A stretch of 64,000 nucleotides of DNA. It comes from Arion vulgaris. Lineage: Eukaryota > Mollusca > Gastropoda > Stylommatophora > Arionidae. Positions 23,040 to 34,555 of this stretch are shown here, one piece after another. Location: assembly GCA_020796225.1 (NCBI GenBank), contig CM036756.1, forward strand, positions 69,671,043-69,735,042, read 5' to 3'. The notes beneath the pieces are model-generated. The model was given only the letters and a program-made list of their open reading frames with translations. It searched no databases and had not been told where the DNA came from. The first letter of the stretch is position 1; each line of letters opens with the position of its first letter. A program made the translations under genes and the position numbers.

Positions 23040-23312
23040 GGGGTCAACTAACACTTGGAAAGATTATTTTGTTTCGAAAATCGTGGCATATCCCAAAGGA
23101 CGTGGCCATCAACCACAGTAAACAAGTCGTTGATTTTCTAGGCACCACTTATACGTTCAGTAGTTTCCATTGCTTTCTGAACGGGTGGCGCCATCGTCCT
23201 TTGTTAAAATCAACGGAAACAATTTGCAAGCAAACTGTCCGCAGCGTGATTCGAACTCAGAACGTCGGGGTTAATAGACCGAGTCACTAACCTCTAGGCC
23301 ACAGACGCCACT
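23040..23312 (-). mobile_element. SINE family 6 copy (tRNA-derived)
   Basis: The minus-strand head ggcgtctgtggcctagaggt (A box) and gagttcgaatcacgctgc (B box) is followed by ccgttcagaaagcaatgg, aaactactgaacg and ggatatgccacgattttc. The body matches 45475-45735, just downstream of the receptor exon. Confidence 0.82.
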
Positions 23313-23449
23313 TTATTTTGTTTAAGTTCATTAAATCAACTCTTTGATATTTATCTGTATTTGATATTTCGTTTCTTGTTTACTCAGTGTCTTACTATCG
23401 TTCCTTTCTTGTTTTCGCTTGTCATTCTTTCTCATCATAATCATCATCA

Positions 23450-23670
23450 TCAGGTGCCCTGCCGGCTGGCGTATACGATCATGATTCTCCACAAATCTAT
23501 GTCGTTGGTGTTTGCTATCAACTCAGATGTTGACGCTCTACTGTGCCATGAGGTCAGGCTATCCAAAATTGTATCTCTCTGTCTTCCTCTGTCACGTCTA
23601 CCCTCGATTTTACCGGTTGTTACAATGTGTTCTAAACCTCTCCTCCACATCAGTCTATCCTCCATATCAT
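23450..23670 (-). mobile_element. Retrotransposon RT C-terminal fragment (family X)
   Basis: A 71-codon open frame reads RRGLEHIVTTGKIEGRRDRG, then RQRDTILDSLTSWHSRAST and DIDLWRIMIVYASRQGT. This is the best copy of the family also seen at 2261-2508 and 52960-53050. It is truncated to the last ~70 residues. Confidence 0.8.
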
Positions 23671-24084
23671 TAATGTGTTCTTTCCAGAGAACATATCAAG
23701 TAGAACAAACTCGTTACCAAACCTATTTGCTTTACTAAACGTAGATATTTTCTTTTAAAGAGCAATCATCCACTATCATACCTACACGACTTGTGCTTCC
23801 ATATTACTAATTGTGATCGTTTTTAGGAATGTATCATCTACACCCTCCTCCCGCAAATTCACATACACATTTCGAACAGTCTTTCCCGGAATGAAAAAGT
23901 TCCACCCCACCGTGTCCTGTAATAGACTCGACATATGGAGTTTATGTGTTTTAAGATGATTGTTGTTCTGAAGGTTTGAGGTTCAAATCCAGGTAACGTC
24001 GAGTTGAATATGACTGTGTCTTATGCCGGACATGGAGGTATTTATACTTTCATGATGAGAGTCAAGCCGACAAAAGCTATGATG
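23671..24084. other. Unique stretch
   Basis: Nothing recognised. The right end grades into the GAT-rich tract. Confidence 0.4.
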
Positions 24085-24526
24085 AGGTGATGATGATGAG
24101 AATGTTGAGAGGAGATGATGAGTGAGAGGAGAGCTCAGTGTGTGATAATGAAGATGATATGTGGAGATGATATAATATGAAAGATGTGATATGATGTGTG
24201 TTAATCTGATATGATATATATGAGATGTATATTGATATGATATGAGAGATGAATAGTGATGATGGTGTATATTGTGATAATAAACGATATTTATTAATTA
24301 GATTAGATATATATAAATATGATATAATATAATTATATATGATGATGAGTGATGATGATGATATGATGATGAGAGAGATGTTGATGAGATGACTGATAAT
24401 GAAATCATATGATGAGAAGATGATGATGATGATGAGATGAGATAATGAAAGATGGGGATAGATGAATATATGAGGATGATGATGATGATGATGATGAATA
24501 ATGATATGAGTACGATGGTGAATGAT

Positions 24527-24568
<42 letters not shown>

Positions 24569-24775
24569 TGATGATGAGATGGATGATGATGGGATGTGTG
24601 ATGATGATGATGAATAGTAGGATGATGGATGATGATGATGGTGAATGATCGATGATGATGAGATGGATGATGAGATGATGATGAGTGATGAATGATCTAA
24701 TGATGATAGGATGATGAATAATGATGATGATAATGATGAGAGGATGATGGTGAATGATATGATGGCGGATGATGA
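24085..24775. repeat. Degenerate (GAT)n tract
   Basis: About 690 bp of gatgat, gatgag and gatatgat words with many frame shifts. The purest part is 24528-24565. The irregular left half (24090-24440) may be a decayed array or poor base calling. Confidence 0.85.
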
Positions 24776-25206
24776 TTATATACTACAATCTACAGTGCAG
24801 CAAGACTACTACATTATCATAGTAAACCACTTATAGTGAAGTATTTATGATATAAACAATACAAAAGTTAGTTGATCAAACATTAACGAACAAACTTGAT
24901 CATATGATCTCAAAAATATTATATACAAAAACAAATATAACAGTATTCAATTGAAGCTATAAAAGATATGAATAAATCAAGTTAATGTTTATTTTGTTCT
25001 GAATGCAAACAAAATCAATGAATTGTTAGATAACAGCTCCCCGGGGACAAGTTTGTCATCGACTTTAATTTCAGGTTCATATTTATGGTTGTCGCACCTG
25101 TCCTGCTGAAGAAGGTGTGTATACCTGTAGAACGTAGCCTTGGTTAAGTTTGAAATAGCATTCAATAATGTTAATTGATTAATTGATACACCCTGTTTTG
25201 CTGGGG
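24776..25206. other. AT-rich unique stretch
   Basis: Nothing recognised. A 77-codon minus ORF (24989-25222) ends in the SINE and has no known match. Confidence 0.4.
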
Positions 25207-25442
25207 CTTGCAAGGGGAGCAAAGATTAGTAACACTGCCACCTAAATGGCATGTCGTAAGAGGCGACTCAGGTAGGGGCCTAGGAAAGCTACCCTAGTAA
25301 ATAAAAACGTCGCAGAAATCGGATGTGCTGGGTTACTTGTAGGCGCATAACTAGCACACCGTAAAATCGCTCTTAATCAGAGATCACATACAAATCACGA
25401 AGAGTGGTTAACAATTAGTCGATATGGAGTGTTCGGGAAGAA

Positions 25443-25472
<30 letters not shown>
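25207..25472 (+). mobile_element. SINE family A copy plus (ATTG)n
   Basis: Head ggcttgcaaggggagcaaag, core gcatgtcgtaagaggcgact, then gctaccctagtaaataaaaa, cagaaatcggatgtgctgg and ggagtgttcgggaagaag. A (ATTG)n run follows directly at 25442-25472. Confidence 0.9.
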
Positions 25473-25474
<2 letters not shown>

Positions 25475-25639
25475 TGTATAATCATCATAGTTGTATTTCA
25501 GTAAATAATGATATGTGTCCCGATCTGTTTTCTACACCAGAAAATGTTAGCGCCAGTACACAAGGTATCTAGCACGATCGATTTCACTGGTGTAATTTTG
25601 ATATAGTTATTATGTCGATTTTTGATTTTTATTTTGATG

Positions 25640-25840
25640 GTCTATATGGTGAAGTGATTAAGACGTTTGCCTGACGTTCTGAATGTTGTTAGTCTGAATC
25701 TGGACAGAGTCACATGTGCTATTCTTTCCTGAGGTGTCTATGATTGGTGCTGAAGTTAGGTATTTCGTGCTTTGTGCAACACTCTTAGTGTCGTGCGATT
25801 GCTGCCGAGAGGGACGGGGTCATATGGGCAAACCTGGAGT
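25640..25840 (+). mobile_element. Diverged SINE family 1 copy
   Basis: The head ggtctatatggtgaagtgat and tagtctgaatctggac is a decayed tRNA-like region. The body has ttcgtgctttgtgcaacact and gagggacggggtcatatggg, matching family 1. Confidence 0.68.
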
Positions 25841-25982
25841 ATTGAAGTTAGTACTTAGACTATAGACCATTTCATTTACATGTTTAATTTATGTTCAGCT
25901 GCAACTATCGTATATATCTGTGCCAGCTCATATAATACATAATGTTAGCTGCAAAAATATTACATAATGTGCCCAGCTGCAT

Positions 25983-26176
25983 GTGATCCGAGCCTAAGAG
26001 CGATTGTGCGCTGTGCCAGTAATGCTCCTACAAGTATTTCCGATTTACATGCACGCCCGATTGCTGAGACACTTTTTATTTACTAGGTAGCTTCCTCGGC
26101 ACCTACCTCAGTCACCTCTTACGACATGCTTTGTAGGTTGCAGAGTTGCTATTCTTTGCTCCCCTTGCGAACTCCG
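25983..26176 (-). mobile_element. SINE family A copy, 3'-truncated
   Basis: Begins at gtgatccgagcctaagagcg and runs through the shared body to gcaacctacaaagcatgtcg (minus) and the ggggagcaaagaatag head. The gaagaag end is missing. Confidence 0.82.
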
Positions 26177-26298
26177 ACAATACACGGTCGGAAACCCTAT
26201 ACAATCGAAACCATCAGTTTTTAGATTATATACCTTCAATATAATAGACCCAATGTTTATATGTATCAAGACATAGAATGCTTTTTAAATATTCCAAG

Positions 26299-26504
26299 AG
26301 CCCGCCTGCCCAGCGTGTTCGTAGCGCGTAGGACGACGGGTGACAAGCCCCCTGTGAGTGCGGTTCAATTCCGCGGGCTGGCAGAAAAACCACAGGTTCT
26401 CCAGATTTACGGTGTTCGTGGCACCGAACCGAAGGGTTACGATGTCCATGGCACCGAGCTGAAGAGCTGAAAAAGCTCAAGTGCTTCTGGATCGGGGAAA
26501 AAAA
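26299..26504 (+). mobile_element. SINE family 2 copy
   Basis: agcccgcctgcccagcgtg, a cggttcaattccgcgg B-box region, ggttctccagatttacggtg, gggttacgatgtccatgg, and agtgcttctggatcgggg followed by an A7 tail. Near full length. Confidence 0.88.
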
Positions 26505-27244
26505 GATCTCCAAAATACAATGTGAATAATCTCAAGTCCTGTTTCCAAAGCTCAACACTAACACAAAGAAACAGTACTAAAATTTATTCCAGACCCTGTG
26601 ACCTAATATATAATAAAATGATTGACATTCTAACAAGGAAGAGGGGAATCACTCGCACAAATCGATAAAAAAATCTAGTATCGTGATTGTACAAATATGA
26701 TAAAAGCAAAATTGAACAAACAGTCGAAGCAGTAGCACTCAAGTGCAGATCCTAAAGACCCACTGCACAAGCCATTAAGACAGGGAACAAAATACATCAA
26801 ACTGCGATGTTATATCAGGATACTCAAAATTTGGTGAAAATGTTGTTCTATTGTCTACTGAGCCCAGAAACTACAAAACACATTATTGATGCATGTCGAC
26901 TCTTCAAAGAATACAGTGAAAAATAAAACATACATAAGCGGCGCCATATATAAGCCCGAACTACTATATGGATAACTTGATGTGAGTTGTACAGTCCATT
27001 GAAGCTATTGATAAGGTGTGCTTATCACTTGCAGAAAAACGACGCAGAGGAAAAGAAAGAGCAGCACTCACTCTATTTACCTGTTATCCTTATTGTATGT
27101 CTTGTTCTAATTACTTGTTTTTCTCAACATGAGAGAATTGTAAGCCGGAGAATTGTATCGTTTACAAAGTAGCAGCCAAATGTACAAGACTAATTCTCTC
27201 ATCTACGTTCTTATATCGATATCCTGTACTTCTCATCAAGGTGC
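26505..27244. other. Possible decayed coding remnant
   Basis: The plus strand at about 26720-26925 reads without obvious simple repeats and gives peptide-like frames such as HIIDACRLFKEY. I cannot assign them. No other element seen. Confidence 0.3.
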
Positions 27245-27620
27245 GTATCCTTTATGCTCTCTTTGCAGCACATCTGAAATTCACTCTGTCTCTAGCCAGT
27301 TCATCCACTTCGTCGATGGTCATATTCATGGTTTCTTTAATATCTTGTAGCCATCTTCTTATTGGTCTGCCTCTGCGTCCTGGGAACCTGCCCTCTAATA
27401 TTGTTCTCTCCAGACCATCGTGACGCTTGATGTGACCAAAGTATATAATTTTCTGTATAGTATATTGTTTATCAGCCAATTCTCTTTAACAGTTAGTTCT
27501 TTCAGGACATCAGTGTTCTTCCTTTTTCTGTCCATGGTATTCGTAGGATCTTTCTGTAGCATTTCGTTTCGAAGGACTGGATTTTCGTTCTTGTTGTTTG
27601 TACTGTACTACTACTACTAC
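27245..27620 (-). mobile_element. Retrotransposon RT C-terminal fragment (family Y)
   Basis: Minus frames read CYRKILRIPWTEKGRT, then (other frame) IIYFGHIKRHDGLERTILEG and RFPGRRGRPIRRWLQDIKET, then DELARDRVNFRCAAKRA. This is the usual C-terminal block of non-LTR RTs. One frameshift separates the two parts. A short plus-strand relative lies at 33208-33362. Confidence 0.82.
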
Positions 27621-27744
27621 AAAAAAGGCAGATATGAAGATTGTACATAACAAAATATACATATATTGTAACTCTACACTGAATACGTTGAGTACATATT
27701 ATCAAAATAATGATGATAACTAACCAAATTCAACATATATGCAA

Positions 27745-28545
27745 TAAAGCAAATCGAACACTAGAACAAATGGCACTAATTTAGAAATGCAAACATGTCA
27801 CCATGAACACCAAACGAGCATTGTACAACACAATCTTTCTCCCACCATTATGCTATCAATGCCAAACCTGGAGGCTGTCATCAAACGATAGTTGAAAATT
27901 AGTCACGACAGAGATGAAGTATCTTCGCAGAATGCTTTCTCAAGAAGAGACCGGTTTAGAAATGAAGACATAACGAACGAAGTGGATACAACATCAATAC
28001 TAAGCTTCGTCAAGAAACAACAAATGAAAATGGTTCGGCCACACAAGCAGATTACCAACAGACAGCGCTCTTAAAGAGCAATGTTACTCCGATACACTGG
28101 TAAAAAAAAAGTAAAGGAACCCTTTCATACCTCGTGGTATATAGGTCAATACAGTGTTAGGCTTGTATTTTTCATTGACCGTCGGCATACGATGGGTGAT
28201 GTGGTCAGCATCACGCCGGCCGCCTTTACTTTCCCAGAGTATGTCTGGTACCCAGTTGAGGCTGGGTCGACCTGAGAGCCGTTGCGGTCGGGAAAAATTA
28301 CACGCGCATTGCGGGAGCTGAACCCAGACCACCAGACTTGAGAAGCGAGTTCACTAACAACTACGCTACAGCGGCTCTCCTGATACACTGGATACAAGAC
28401 AAAAGACCGTTCACGCAAAAGTGGACCTCAGAAATAACAGAGGCAGTGAAAAACACTTTTTATGTAGCGCACACACAAGTCCGTTCTAGAAATCTCGTCT
28501 GATATTGGCGTTGCGAGGCAAAACAAGATTACAGAAAAAGATAAC
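27745..28545 (+). mobile_element. Retrotransposon RT tail (family 2), split by a SINE
   Basis: The left part (to 28100) encodes shifted equivalents of the TWRLSSND, MKYLRRMLS and SRLPTDSALK blocks. The right part (28382-28545) continues WTSEITEAVKNTFYVAHTQ and then CEAKQDY. The interruption is a SINE (28101-28381) with a 10-bp target duplication, so the retrotransposon fragment was there first. Confidence 0.8.
28101..28381 (-). mobile_element. SINE family 3 copy with 10-bp TSD
   Basis: The minus-strand head agagccgctgtagcgtagtt (A-box region) and tggtctgggttcagctcc (B box) is followed by gtcgacccagcctcaactgg and cgtatgccgacggtcaatg. The end is gaaagggttcctttac plus a T-run. gatacactgg lies on both sides (28091-28100 and 28382-28391). 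Confidence 0.9.
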
Positions 28546-29221
28546 TAAAATAAAGAGGTGGTGAGAGACTCTAAGTTGGCTGGATTTATCATCCTAGCAA
28601 GTTATGTATACACCATATCCTCAAATATATCGTGTATAAGGGAGGAAAAGAGGACACATTGTGATTTAATATTTCGAAATTAAAATAATTTGAACAGAGT
28701 CAAAAATAAAGAACAAAGCAGAATTTGAAGAAAATACAAGAACAGACCATCTTGCAATGTTTCACATTTTTTGTTAATGTGATCAAAATTTGAAAATAAC
28801 TAAACATGAATACATTTGAATAAAATATATCTGTCAAATAATAATGAACATAAAATATATATCGAATGCAGGAGAAATAGTGAAAACAAGGAAATGTCTG
28901 GCCAATGACTACTAACAGCCGTAATAGAAAAGAAAAAAGGGAAATATGTTGGGTATGCTCTGTGAAAACGATCACAGAATCACATAACAGACAATAAAGT
29001 GGAAGGCGAATGATTCAAGAAAGAAAGAACGCATTAGGAAAGTACAATGAAATACAAATACAATACATGTTAGTGAGAGAGAAGAAAAATAGAGTACTCA
29101 TTTCAATAGTGAAGATTGAGCGAGTTGCCCAAGATAGAGCGGCATGGAGAAATTGCCTGCAGACACTATCTTATTAGAACTGTACGAGATAAATAAAATA
29201 TTATATCACTAACATATCTTC
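28546..29221. other. AT-rich unique stretch
   Basis: No element recognised. A 91-codon minus ORF (28700-28975) is low-complexity, F/Y-rich and unlikely to be coding. Confidence 0.4.
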
Positions 29222-29360
29222 TTACTCAAATTAACATGCAACAGATTAACGCAATTTCTCCACATATAAATTAACACTCAACAGATTAACGCAATTTCTC
29301 CACATATAAATTAACACTCAACAGATTAACGCAATTTCTCCACATATAAATTAACACATT
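29222..29360. repeat. Short tandem repeat, 40-bp unit
   Basis: Three and a half copies of aaattaacactcaacagatt plus aacgcaatttctccacatat, nearly identical. Confidence 0.93.
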
Positions 29361-29850
29361 TTGTAGCCCTACAATTGTTGTTTAGTTATTTTTACATGCA
29401 AATTAATCAGCAGCAAATAAAAAAATGTTTTCCACAGAGACATTCTCTGCCTATGTTTTATGGATATCAGTATTTTTTAGGAATCTATTCGGCGCCGGAA
29501 AACACCGGACGGGACTAGAGCCTCTACAGTTAAAAGTTTCCACCGTCACCTACTTTCCAGTATAATACATCACAAGATATGCCCTTTGTTTAGTGTAGTC
29601 AAGACCACGTCATCGACTGATTTACACGTCAATTAGTATCATAGTAATGTGCAGCAATGTAAAAATGAATCCGTTTTCAGGGTGTCTGAAACCTTTCAAG
29701 GAAGAGCTTTCATGGTTGATGTAGGAGATTACCGTATTACTTGTGATGTTGTTTAATTACATAAGTAAGTGGTAGGTGGATGATGTTGAGGTAGTAATAA
29801 CTCTTACTCATCTTTGATCAGTTTAATCAGCGTTTATTGATGACAGTAAC
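29361..29850. other. Unique stretch
   Basis: Nothing recognised. Confidence 0.4.
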
Positions 29851-30015
29851 CAGTGGCGGACCGTCATTATGGGCCAGTGAGGCCGGACCCCACTAAAAAT
29901 AATGTATAACATGTATTTATTATTTTATAAATTAAAATATAGCAACTTAAAACCATGATTTATTCGGAAGAAAATGTCTGACCCCACCAACAAAAATTAT
30001 CACGAGCCGCCACTG
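29851..30015 (+). mobile_element. hAT-type MITE copy
   Basis: Ends cagtggcggaccgt and acgagccgccactg. Flanks acagtaac and acattaat match at 6 of 8. Collinear with the 18432 copy. Confidence 0.88.
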
Positions 30016-30149
30016 ACATTAATTTACTGTCTTGACAAACAAGTCCACACCCCATCACAATTTCTATCGGTCTCCTTTTGTTGCTACTATCTTGTCACTT
30101 AGCAGTCTTAACTAACGTACGTCAAACTAGTTTCATTCTAGTGCTACTT

Positions 30150-30585
30150 TTCTCACCATAGTGTGCACTCACCATAGTGTGCACTCACCATAGTGTGCAC
30201 TCACCATAGTGCTCACTCACCATAATGCACTCACCATAGTGTGCACTCACCATAGTGTGCACTCACCATAGCGTGCACTCAACATAGTGTGCACTCACCA
30301 TAGTGTGCACTCACCATAGTGTGCACTCACCATAGTGTGCACTCACCATAGTGTGCACTCACCATAGTGCGCACTCACCATAGTGTGCACTCACCATAGT
30401 GTGCACTCACCATAGTGCTCACTCACCATAGTGCGCACTCACCATAGTGTGCACTCACCATAGTGTGCACTCACCATAGTGTGCACTCACCATAGTGTGC
30501 ACTCAATATAGTGTGCACTCACCATAGTGTGCACTCACCATAGTTGCACTCACCATGAGTGTGCACTAACCATAGTGCGCAGCTT
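30150..30585. repeat. Minisatellite, 16-bp unit
   Basis: About 27 units of caccatagtgtgcact. A few read gtgctcact or gtgcgcact. Confidence 0.95.
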
Positions 30586-30604
30586 TGACGTGCAAACACT
30601 ATAC

Positions 30605-31000
30605 CATCGTTTCCCAAAGTGGGTGGTACCGCCCCAGTGGGCGCTGAAGCCTTCAGGAAGCGATAGTGGGTTCAGAAGCATTTGGGGAGATTTTTCTCCG
30701 TGATTTTACGGATTGAATAATCATTAAAAATGTGAACTCTGCATTTTAATTCATCTTATGCCCATCTTACACGATCAATTTTTTCATCAATTTTCTATTT
30801 CATGTATATAATCATTTGAAAATTGATCATGAATGACAGAAATGTATGTCAATTATTTATGTCAAAGTGAAAATAGAGCATGCATGTATATATATATATA
30901 TGTGTGGGGGTGGGGGCGTTGACAAACTGTTATAATGTGGAGGGGACGTTACAAAGTTTATGTCGTGCAAAGTGGGCGGTGGGCCGAAAAGTTTGGGAAT
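30605..31000. mobile_element. Possible non-autonomous hAT element
   Basis: The left end cgtttcccaaagtgggtgg and right end gccgaaaagtttgggaat are roughly inverted (tttcccaaa and tttgggaa). Flanks ctatacca and ctatacac agree at 6 of 8. The interior has no ORF and includes a (TA)n run at 30887-30900. Termini are uncertain. Confidence 0.45.
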
Positions 31001-31269
31001 CTATACACTAGACGGTGTCTCATTATATTATCTCTGGATTGTTTCTACTGTTCTGTCTACTTGTCTAGTATGCAGAAATATTTGTTATAGGGGGATAGCC
31101 GTATCCATCTGCATAGATATGTCCTTCTACATGGTTAAAGAACTGTCAGTGCTAATCTAAGACTTTTTTAGGGCTAATATATGACATATCAGGGTCAATC
31201 TATGACCTTTTATGGCTAGTCTTGAGACCTTTAAGGGCTAGTTTAAGACCTTTCAGATCTAGTCTAAGA
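31001..31269. other. Stretch with decayed ~27-bp repeat
   Basis: From 31148 to 31268, words like gacctttaagggctagt recur four or five times with changes. This could be the ancestral edge of the array that follows. Confidence 0.45.
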
Positions 31270-31690
31270 CTAACACAATAAACTATTGAGAAAATATTTG
31301 ATTAAATCATTGACTGAAGGTATAATGCATTAAACTATTGAGAAAGTATTTAATTAACTCATTGAATGAAGGTATAACATATTGAACTATTGAGAAAGTA
31401 TTTGATTAACTGAAGGTATAATACATTGAACTATTAGAAAGTTTTATTAAATCATTGAATGAAGGTATAACACATTGAACTATTGAGAAAGTAATTTATT
31501 AAATCACGAAATGAAGGTATAATACATTGAACTATTGAAAGTATTTGATTAAATCATGAATAAAGGGATAACACATTGAACTATTGAGAAAGTATTTGAT
31601 TAAATCATGGAATAAAGGTATAACACATTGAACTATTGAGAAAGTATTTGATTAAATCATGGAATAAAGGTATAACACATTGCACAATTG
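31270..31690. repeat. Minisatellite, ~52-bp unit
   Basis: Eight units of acattgaactattgagaaag plus tatttgattaaatcatggaa and taaaggtataac. The leftmost units are the most divergent and the last three almost identical. Confidence 0.92.
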
Positions 31691-31729
31691 ACAAAGTTCC
31701 AAACTGTTTTAATGGTCTTCCATGCTTTT

Positions 31730-31996
31730 AGTCAGCACTTGACAAGTTCACATGAAACAATGAGAAGCATTTTCAGTGGTGTTCGTTGGCACAGCATCGA
31801 AGCAATTATATTGCAACAAGTTGTCGAGAAGTTGGAACACTGACTACCGACCGACTAGTCAGCACTTCACAAGTTCACATGAAACAATGAGAAGCATTTT
31901 CAGTGGTGTTCGTTGGCACAGCATCGAAGCAATTATATTGCAACAAGTTGTCGAGAAGTTGGAACACTGACTACCGACCGACTAGTCAGCACTTGA
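31730..31996. repeat. 127-bp tandem duplication
   Basis: Two near-identical 127-bp copies starting agtcagcactt at 31730 and 31857, with the start of a third at 31984. Repeated 60-codon ORFs in each copy are by-products. Confidence 0.95.
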
Positions 31997-32219
31997 AAGT
32001 AATTACCATTGTTCTGTTATTGCTGGTGACATCAGTGAAATTCAAACGTATTTTTAACTGCATGAAGCAACGACAGATTTTCACAACAAACAGATGTTTG
32101 AGATGAACAAGTTAGTGGATTTCTGGTAATTGCATGTCTGAAAGAAGTTGTACAAACATGTGTCCTTTGACATAGCTATTGATAATTTTGACATTCAAAT
32201 CAAAAACACGATCTTTTGT

Positions 32220-32300
32220 TTTTGCTATTCGTTTTATTGTCTATTGTCTATTCCCAGATGGAATATGGAGTTGGTTATTCAATCTTGCTGTTAAGCGTGT
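32220..32300 (-). mobile_element. Dispersed repeat family 7 end fragment
   Basis: The minus strand reads aaattaaagctcccac, then acgcttaacagcaaga and ctgggaatagacaatagac, matching the ends of 18425 and 21056. A 73-bp direct duplication (tttgtgttctatggctagat at 32318 and 32391) follows immediately, with its edge inside this fragment. Confidence 0.6.
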
Positions 32301-32480
32301 AGGGGTGGGAGCTTTAATTTGTGTTCTATGGCTAGATTATTCGTTTTACTATTGTCAAAACTAGAGTTTGCGTAAATTGCATTGACGAAATTTGTGTTCT
32401 ATGGCTAGATTATTCGTTTTACTATTGTCAAAACTAGAGTTTGTGTAAATTGCATTGACGAAATACTTCCAATACAAAGT

Positions 32481-32712
32481 TCTTCTTCTTCGAACGCTCC
32501 ATGCCGACCACTTGTTAACTACTCTGTGTGATTTGTATGTGATCTGAGCCTAATTGCGATTGTACGTTGTGCCAGTTATGCGCCTACAAGTAGGCCAGCA
32601 CATTCGACTTCTGCGATGCTTTTTATTTACTAGGGTAGCTTTTCTAGATTATTCATCAGTTGCCTCTTACGACATGCCTTGCAGATCGCAGTGGTATCAT
32701 TCTTTGCTTACC
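32481..32712 (-). mobile_element. SINE family A copy
   Basis: From cttcttcttcgaacgctcca through atgcgcctacaagtaggcca to cgacatgccttgcagatcgc and the agtggtatcattctttgc head. It abuts a SINE family 2 copy. Confidence 0.88.
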
Positions 32713-32716
32713 TTGC

Positions 32717-32925
32717 GGACCCGGTTTTGAAAGCACTTGAGCTTTCAGCTCTTCGGATCAGTGCATTGAACATCGTAACCCTACGGTTGGAGGCCATGAA
32801 CACCGTAAATCTGGAGAACCTGTGGCTTTTCTGCCAGCCCGCGGAGTTGAATCACACTCACAGAGAGCGTGTCATCCGTCGTCCAACACGCTACGAACAC
32901 GGCGGGCAGACGAGCGACTGTGTCC
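32717..32925 (-). mobile_element. SINE family 2 copy
   Basis: The minus strand runs gcccgccgtgttcgtagcgt, then a B-box-like gattcaactccgcgggctg, ggttctccagatttacggtg and tgaaagctcaagtgcttt. The usual ctggatcgggg end is replaced by aaaaccgggtccgc, which suggests a 3' variant or a chimera with the adjoining SINE. Confidence 0.82.
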
Positions 32926-33142
32926 TTAAAAACGGTCATCTGTCTAGCTAGGCAATGGGGGGCCGTAAGAAATACAGTTTTGTGGTTCGAATCTTGCGTT
33001 TAGTAATTTGTCTTTATCTGGTATCCCCACATATTTGTTCATTGTCTTTTTATTTATCATTTTCATTGGCTCTGGCGTTTTCCCTTGAATTCCTTTGTTT
33101 TAAACTCATTAGTCTCTACGAAACAGTGAGTATGGCTGTTGG

Positions 33143-33514
33143 CAGTGGCGGGTGGTCATTAAGGGCCAGTGGGCTGCCCCCAAATGTAAACTGTAGCGTG
33201 TACTCCTGGACGCAGAGGCAGACCAAGAAGAAGATGGCTACAAGATATTAGGTAAATCATAAATATGACCATCGACGAAGTAGGTGAACTGGCTACAGAC
33301 AGAGCGAATTTCAGATGTGCTGCAAAGAGAGCAACGTCCTATAAGGATACGCACCTTGATGATGAACTTGTACTTAATATTGTAATAATTATGTGTTAAT
33401 ATAATAAATATCACTTTAAACGTGATTCTGATTAGCTTTGGGAGTTGAATATATAATGCTAAATAGCATTTACAGTCTGGCCCCACCAACACAAATGATC
33501 ACGATCCGCCACTG
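33143..33514 (+). mobile_element. hAT-type MITE carrying an insert
   Basis: Ends cagtggcgggtggt and tcacgatccgccactg. Flanks gctgttgg and gctgttag agree at 7 of 8. The interior is a longer subfamily (tgaatatataatgctaaa, shared with 34556-34970) and contains a retrotransposon piece at 33208-33362. Confidence 0.85.
33208..33362 (+). mobile_element. Retrotransposon fragment (family Y) inside MITE
   Basis: One frame reads GRRGRPRRRWLQDI, a stop, then NMTIDEVGELATDRANFRCA and AKRATSYKDTHLDDEL. It matches the last third of the 27245-27620 fragment. Confidence 0.8.
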
Positions 33515-33522
33515 GCTGTTAG

Positions 33523-33867
33523 GCTCGTGATGGCTTTATGCACATTACTGTGTTATCGTGAACATGACTGCTAACAATAATCACTTTGTGGTTTTATTTC
33601 ATAGAGTAATTATACTAGTAATGTGCTTTTATGAGGTAATTTCTCTATGGTTGTATTTTTCAATGCAAAAACCAATCTATAATTATATGTGTTTTTTCCT
33701 AGTAATAAATCTAGGATTGTCATTTTTATGTTTAGAACAATATGTTAATGAAAAGACAAAGAGAAACCATAGGCACTTAAAAAAGCTACTACACATGAAT
33801 TAAGTGATATTCATCAGTTTTCCATAAAAAAGTAAGGCAATGACAAACAATCATCATTAGAGAAGTG
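33523..33867. other. AT-rich unique stretch
   Basis: Nothing recognised. Confidence 0.4.
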
Positions 33868-34300
33868 TGAGGCGTCTCTGTAGATGTTCATCTCTAGTGC
33901 TAAATGTACCAGGTTCACTCCCTCGTGGAGCCATCTGGATATTTTTCCAGAGATCTTTGATTTCAGTGTATGTGAGATCGAGTTTCTAGTCCTATCGGAG
34001 ACAGGCGTTAAAACGTAGGTACCGCATTCAATGTGAGCATCTAAAAGAACACTTGGCAGTTCAAAATTGAGGAGAGCAGGCTGGAAAGCCGCTGAGCGGG
34101 CAAAATTCATAAGAAAAGATTAAAATTAAAATTCCTGCAAACATATCTTCATCATCTTCGAAATTACATCGGGGACCCTCGCTGGAGCTAAGGAGTTCGT
34201 GCACTGCAGCTGAGATCTTCCTGTGTAAGAAAGAGATCGGAGCACACATGGTTACTCACCGAAGTACAATGATGATGATCCTATCATCAATCAATGAGAG
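33868..34300 (+). mobile_element. SINE family 4 copy
   Basis: Head ggcgtctctgtagatgttca, then agtgtatgtgagatcgagtt, aggctggaaagccgctgagc, ggagttcgtgcactgcagct and ggttactcaccgaagtacaa, with a tgatgatgatcctatcatca end. Collinear with 61456-61890 over more than 400 bp, so longer than the other SINEs here. Confidence 0.78.
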
Positions 34301-34555
34301 TGAATGTTTCCAGGCGGATAGCATCCAGACCAAGAGAAAGCAATAAACAAACAAGAAAGAAATAACAACAGTTCATGCAGAGTTATCTATTGTTTATTGT
34401 ACTAGTTCCATTGCCAACAAAATTGTGTTTCGTTTTATACTATTTTTTTCTACAGTAATTTGGATACAATTTACTTTCAATAGAACAATACTTATCCACA
34501 CGGTCATACTGACTTCGACAAAGTGGTTCTGCTTAACTGCTATTACTGGGCCCAG

